In this document: in pieces, positions 60,817 through 64,000 of the stretch
Position numbering within the stretch: the first letter of the stretch is position 1
Layout of the letters: each line of letters begins with the position of its first letter
NCBI GenBank assembly: GCA_025384855.1
Contig: JALAHT010000002.1
Location: 62,001-126,000 of the forward strand
Source: Luteirhabdus salina
GTDB lineage: Bacteria; Bacteroidota; Bacteroidia; Flavobacteriales; Flavobacteriaceae
Length of the DNA stretch: 64,000 bases
Reading direction: 5' to 3'
Translations under genes and position numbers: made by a program
Notes under the pieces: model-generated
What the model saw: only the letters and a program-made list of their open reading frames with translations
Database searches by the model: none
What the model was told of the DNA's origin: nothing

Positions 60817-62625
60817 ATGAAAACGCAATCAAACCAACCAGGTCATTGGACCACCTTTTTCGCAGTTTTTTTCTTGATAATCATATCATTTGGATATTCT
60901 CAAAATTATTCAATTTCCAATCAAAAGGATACTACTTCTGAAAAGTCGCTCCCCTCGAAAGAACCTATAGTTTCCGATGATGAGCAATATGCCTCCAATC
61001 CCTTTTCCGATTATAATGATGCCTATTACAAAGTAGATCGCTTTAACGACCAGATTGGACTTCCGCCTACCAAATATAATCTTCGTACGCCACAAGCAGC
61101 ATTGGAACATTTCATCATTCATGCTCGAAACAACGATTTTAAGACCGCTAGTTATGTACTCAATCTAAACCTTTTACCCACAACACTTACACATGAAGAA
61201 GCGGCTACATTGGCCGAAAAATTATATTTCGTCATTAACCAACGCGTTAATATTGACTGGGATGGACTCTCCGACCGACCGGATGGACAAATTGATATTA
61301 GCACGACCACAAATAAGGCCATCGCTGGGAAACCACGTCGAAGTGTTGTCTTTGGCGAGATAGTACTTAACGACCGCGATATCGTAATGCGCGTACAACG
61401 GATTCGCTATAAGGAATTTGGTGCCTTTTGGGTAATTTCCGCCAATACAGTGGAAAACATTGAGCCATTATATGCCGAATATGGCCCAAGAAAATTGGAC
61501 CGAATGATGCCCGACTGGGCGAGAATAAAATGGATTGGATTTCCGGTCTGGAAACTTGTTGGAATTATCGTTCTGTTGTTCGTCTCTTGGTTTTTTGGCA
61601 AGCTTGTCACACTAATCATTAAAAAACTACTTCAAAACTCCAATCGCATATGGCTTCGTCACATAGCCAGCAAACTCTCCAAACCTGCCGGAGTGCTTTT
61701 TGGAACCTTACTGTTCTACATATTGTTGGATAATCTTATATCCCTTTCAGGAGGCTTTGCCGACATCGTATATACGAGTCTAATAATCCTGATAATCGGT
61801 TCCATCACCTGGTTTGTCACCAAGTTTGTAGATTATTTAATGACCTACATTGCCGAAAACAAAATAGGCGATGTCTCTGAAGAAACGAATGAGGAAGCCC
61901 GAAAAATGCTCACCTATATCTCCGTCGCTCGACGGGTGGTAACCTTTTTAGTCGTAGTAATAGGTGGGTATATCATCATTTCACAATTTAGAGCCTTAGA
62001 AAAAGTAGGTATCTCCCTCCTAGCCTCTGCGGGAGTTGCAACCGTAGTATTAGGTATCGCAGCACAAAGTACCCTTGGAAACTTTATTGCTGGACTGCAA
62101 ATAGCCATCACCAAACCCGTTCGTGTGGGTGATACTGTCATAATCAAGGAAGACTGGGGGAATGTAGAGGAAATCGGCTTCACCTATATGGTCGTTCGCA
62201 CTTGGGACTTGCGGCGTTTAGTGGTTCCGTTGAAATATGTAATTACCAATATCTTTGAAAATTGGTCGATGACCAGTTCCCACCAAATCAGACCAATCAT
62301 CCTTCATGCCGATTATAGGGTGAAAGTATCTAAAATCCGCTCAAAGTTTGAAGAACTATTGAAGGCTTCAGACGATTGGGACGAAGACAATCCGCCGGTT
62401 GTTGAAGTGGTCGATACTTCCGAAGAAAGCATTCAAATCCGTGCCCTCTGTAGCGCTAAGGATGCGCAGACCACTTGGAAACTACACTGTAAGCTACGCG
62501 AAGAGTTAGTTGACTATATCAGCGAACTCGAAGATGGCTTATTCCTTACCAGAACCCGTGTAGATGTGGCGAAGGCTGAAGACATCAAGAAAAAACGAGA
62601 GGCTTCAAAGAATGACGATTCATGA
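60817..62625 (+). CDS. MscS-family mechanosensitive channel
   Basis: The product has 602 residues. An N-terminal hydrophobic segment (FFAVFFLIIISFGYSQ) acts as a signal or anchor, followed by a periplasmic domain of about 220 residues. Four or five spans lie in residues 240-420, and the MscS pore and beta-domain follow: GVATVVLGIAAQSTLGNFIA near 407 and ITKPVRVGDTVIIKEDWG, then VEEIGFTYMVVRTWDLRRLVVP. A cytoplasmic lysine-rich tail ends the protein. It opens under membrane tension to release solutes. It lies in open DNA after the heptad block; its promoter is not clear. Confidence 0.92.
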   Translation: MKTQSNQPGHWTTFFAVFFLIIISFGYSQNYSISNQKDTTSEKSLPSKEPIVSDDEQYASNPFSDYNDAYYKVDRFNDQIGLPPTKYNLRTPQAALEHFIIHARNNDFKTASYVLNLNLLPTTLTHEEAATLAEKLYFVINQRVNIDWDGLSDRPDGQIDISTTTNKAIAGKPRRSVVFGEIVLNDRDIVMRVQRIRYKEFGAFWVISANTVENIEPLYAEYGPRKLDRMMPDWARIKWIGFPVWKLVGIIVLLFVSWFFGKLVTLIIKKLLQNSNRIWLRHIASKLSKPAGVLFGTLLFYILLDNLISLSGGFADIVYTSLIILIIGSITWFVTKFVDYLMTYIAENKIGDVSEETNEEARKMLTYISVARRVVTFLVVVIGGYIIISQFRALEKVGISLLASAGVATVVLGIAAQSTLGNFIAGLQIAITKPVRVGDTVIIKEDWGNVEEIGFTYMVVRTWDLRRLVVPLKYVITNIFENWSMTSSHQIRPIILHADYRVKVSKIRSKFEELLKASDDWDEDNPPVVEVVDTSEESIQIRALCSAKDAQTTWKLHCKLREELVDYISELEDGLFLTRTRVDVAKAEDIKKKREASKNDDS

Positions 62626-62735
62626 ATCTCGGGTATTAAATAGTTTCTTTTTCAACTTAAGTTTTTTATATCTTTCCAACACCGATTGGCGCAACTTTTG
62701 TTGATTGTTCCTGTAGGAAATTGTACCTTTAATTT

Positions 62736-64000
62736 ATGACTGAAGCCGTACTGGAAGCCGAAAAAAAGCAGCTCGCAAAAGAGTATAAGGAGTTGCTCCG
62801 AATTAGCTATCGCACTCTTTCCGAGGAAGATAAAAAGCTGATCAGGAGTGCTTTTGACGTGGCCGTTGATGCTCATAAGGAACAACGTAGAAAAAGTGGT
62901 GAAGCCTATATCTTCCACCCTATCGCTGTTGCCAAGATTGTCGCTTCTGAAATCGGCCTCGATGCTACCTCCATTGCTGCGGCCTTACTTCACGACGTAG
63001 TGGAAGATACCGAATATTCCTTGGCCGACCTCGAGCAAATGTTTGGAGAAACGGTTGCGCGGATTGTGGATGGCCTTACGAAGATTTCAAATATGCCGTA
63101 TGATAAGGATGTTTCCCTTCAGGCCGAAAACTTCAGAAAGATGCTCCTCACTCTCAATGAGGATATTCGCGTTATCATTATAAAAATCGCCGACCGTTTG
63201 CATAACATGCAAACCATGGAAAGCATGCCACCACATAAACAGGTGAAAATTGCTTCAGAAACGCTCTATATTTATGCTCCCCTCGCACACCGCATCGGTT
63301 TGTACAATATTAAAACGGAACTTGAGGATTTAGGGCTGAAGTATACCGAACCTGAGGTATATGAGGATATTCACAGTAAAATAAAGGAAAGTAAAGAACA
63401 ACAGGACGCGTATATCGAAGAGTTTTCGAATATTCTGAAGAATTCCTTGAATGCGGAAGGGTTGGAATATGAAATCAAAGGGCGACCAAAATCCATTTAC
63501 TCGATTCGGCGGAAGATGGTAAAACAAAACGTTGCCTTCGACGAAGTATACGACAAGTTTGCAGTTCGAATCATTTATAAAAGCAAGCCCGAAAACGAGA
63601 AGTTCTTCGCCTGGAAAATATACAGTATCGTTACCGACCACTTTAGACCGAACCCGACCCGCCTTCGCGATTGGATTTCTTCCCCGAAATCCACAGGCTA
63701 TGAAGCCTTGCACATTACTGTTATGGGGCCAAAAGGTCGTTGGGTGGAAGTGCAGATTCGGAGTCAGCGAATGAATGAAATAGCAGAAAAAGGCTACGCT
63801 GCCCATTACAAATACAAGAACGACGAACAAGATGATGGGGGGCTCGACCAATGGTTATCGAAACTTCAGGAAACGCTTGAAAACAGTGAGATAAGCGCCA
63901 TCGACTTTGTAGAGGAATTCAAATTGAACCTCTACGCCAAGGAAATCTTTGTATTTAGTCCGAAAGGCGATCTTTTCTCGCTGGCAAAAGGTGCCACCGC
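62736..64000 (+). CDS. RelA/SpoT bifunctional (p)ppGpp synthetase/hydrolase (cut by window end)
   Basis: The frame opens at the ATG at 62736 and runs without a stop to the window edge, so only about 421 residues are visible of a protein usually near 730. The HD hydrolase domain has IFHPIAVAKIVASEIGLDA (near residue 60) and LLHDVVEDT; the synthetase domain has RPKSIYSIRRKM near 250 and the conserved VEVQIRSQRMNEIAEKGYA near 335. The TGS domain begins EIFVFSPKGDLFSLAKGA at the end. It makes and degrades the alarmone in response to starvation. TACCTTTA just upstream of the start may be its -7 element. Confidence 0.95.
   Translation, partial: MTEAVLEAEKKQLAKEYKELLRISYRTLSEEDKKLIRSAFDVAVDAHKEQRRKSGEAYIFHPIAVAKIVASEIGLDATSIAAALLHDVVEDTEYSLADLEQMFGETVARIVDGLTKISNMPYDKDVSLQAENFRKMLLTLNEDIRVIIIKIADRLHNMQTMESMPPHKQVKIASETLYIYAPLAHRIGLYNIKTELEDLGLKYTEPEVYEDIHSKIKESKEQQDAYIEEFSNILKNSLNAEGLEYEIKGRPKSIYSIRRKMVKQNVAFDEVYDKFAVRIIYKSKPENEKFFAWKIYSIVTDHFRPNPTRLRDWISSPKSTGYEALHITVMGPKGRWVEVQIRSQRMNEIAEKGYAAHYKYKNDEQDDGGLDQWLSKLQETLENSEISAIDFVEEFKLNLYAKEIFVFSPKGDLFSLAKGAT

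Noticed and set aside
63330-63851. 173-codon open frame on the minus strand
   Set aside because: It is antisense to the RelA/SpoT gene, whose motifs are complete on the plus strand.

Overview
The window reads as chromosomal DNA of a marine-type Flavobacteriaceae (Bacteroidota). Supporting signs are a TonB-dependent receptor with a carboxypeptidase-like N-terminal domain, a secreted M36 protease with a type IX secretion C-terminal signal, a LytS kinase with a 2TM domain, DUF4331, DUF2490 and LETM1-like proteins, a small SRP RNA of bacterial type, and promoters of the Bacteroidota form (TTG, about 19 bases, TAnnTTTG). There is no tRNA, rRNA, CRISPR array, prophage or insertion sequence. Genes are dense and ordinary; the unusual material lies between them.

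Layout. 1-5.1 kb (minus): a small envelope operon (DUF2141, a 36-residue membrane peptide, a TPR protein, a LytS kinase) and a TonB-dependent receptor. 5.2-7.4 kb (plus): a YdeI-like protein, a membrane class III nucleotide cyclase and rlmH. 7.4-11.9 kb (minus): a sugar operon in the order pfkA, gap, GlcNAc-kinase-like gene, pgi. 12.5-18.9 kb (plus): a MarR regulator followed by fadN, fadA and fadE for fatty-acid beta-oxidation, with a four-helix-bundle (IVP/S23) gene inserted between fadN and fadA. 19-23.6 kb: secreted propeller protein, M28 and M1 peptidases, a second YdeI-like gene. 23.7-32.3 kb: MFS transporter, APP1-like phosphatase, lipid kinase, giant propeller-amidohydrolase, and an odd ABC cluster. 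32.3-38 kb: fasciclin lipoprotein, LysM protein, TauE-type exporter, Hsp20, and an AAA/VWA pair. 38-46.7 kb: BNR-propeller protein, S9 peptidase, DUF2490, hydrolase-OsmC fusion, holA and an HsdR_N protein. 46.9-56.1 kb: M36 protease, ECF sigma/anti-sigma pair, TPR-DUF4331-DUF4331 group, LETM1-like protein. 56.1-64 kb: SRP RNA, glutaminyl cyclotransferase, DUF6503 lipoprotein, TrmH-type methyltransferase, M48 protease, MscS channel, and a RelA/SpoT gene cut by the window end.

The most striking signal is a set of intergenic DNA stretches (2641-2775, 2850-2895, 15416-15448, 15796-15823, 23626-23760, 60364-60752) built on a strict period of seven bases. The seven-base word changes along a stretch, but the phase is often held over more than 100 bases. 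These stretches tend to start at, or include, the stop codon of the upstream gene and can run to the next start codon. One pair flanks the inserted IVP gene. One local block changes to period eight. Other dispersed repeats are REP-like inverted pairs (17029-17103, 43223-43315), a G-rich element that forms part of the leader of the M1 peptidase (21410-21442) and recurs at 36586-36615, and a small palindrome at 36686-36706. Nothing here is a classical defence island; the heptad elements are the best candidate for something undescribed.
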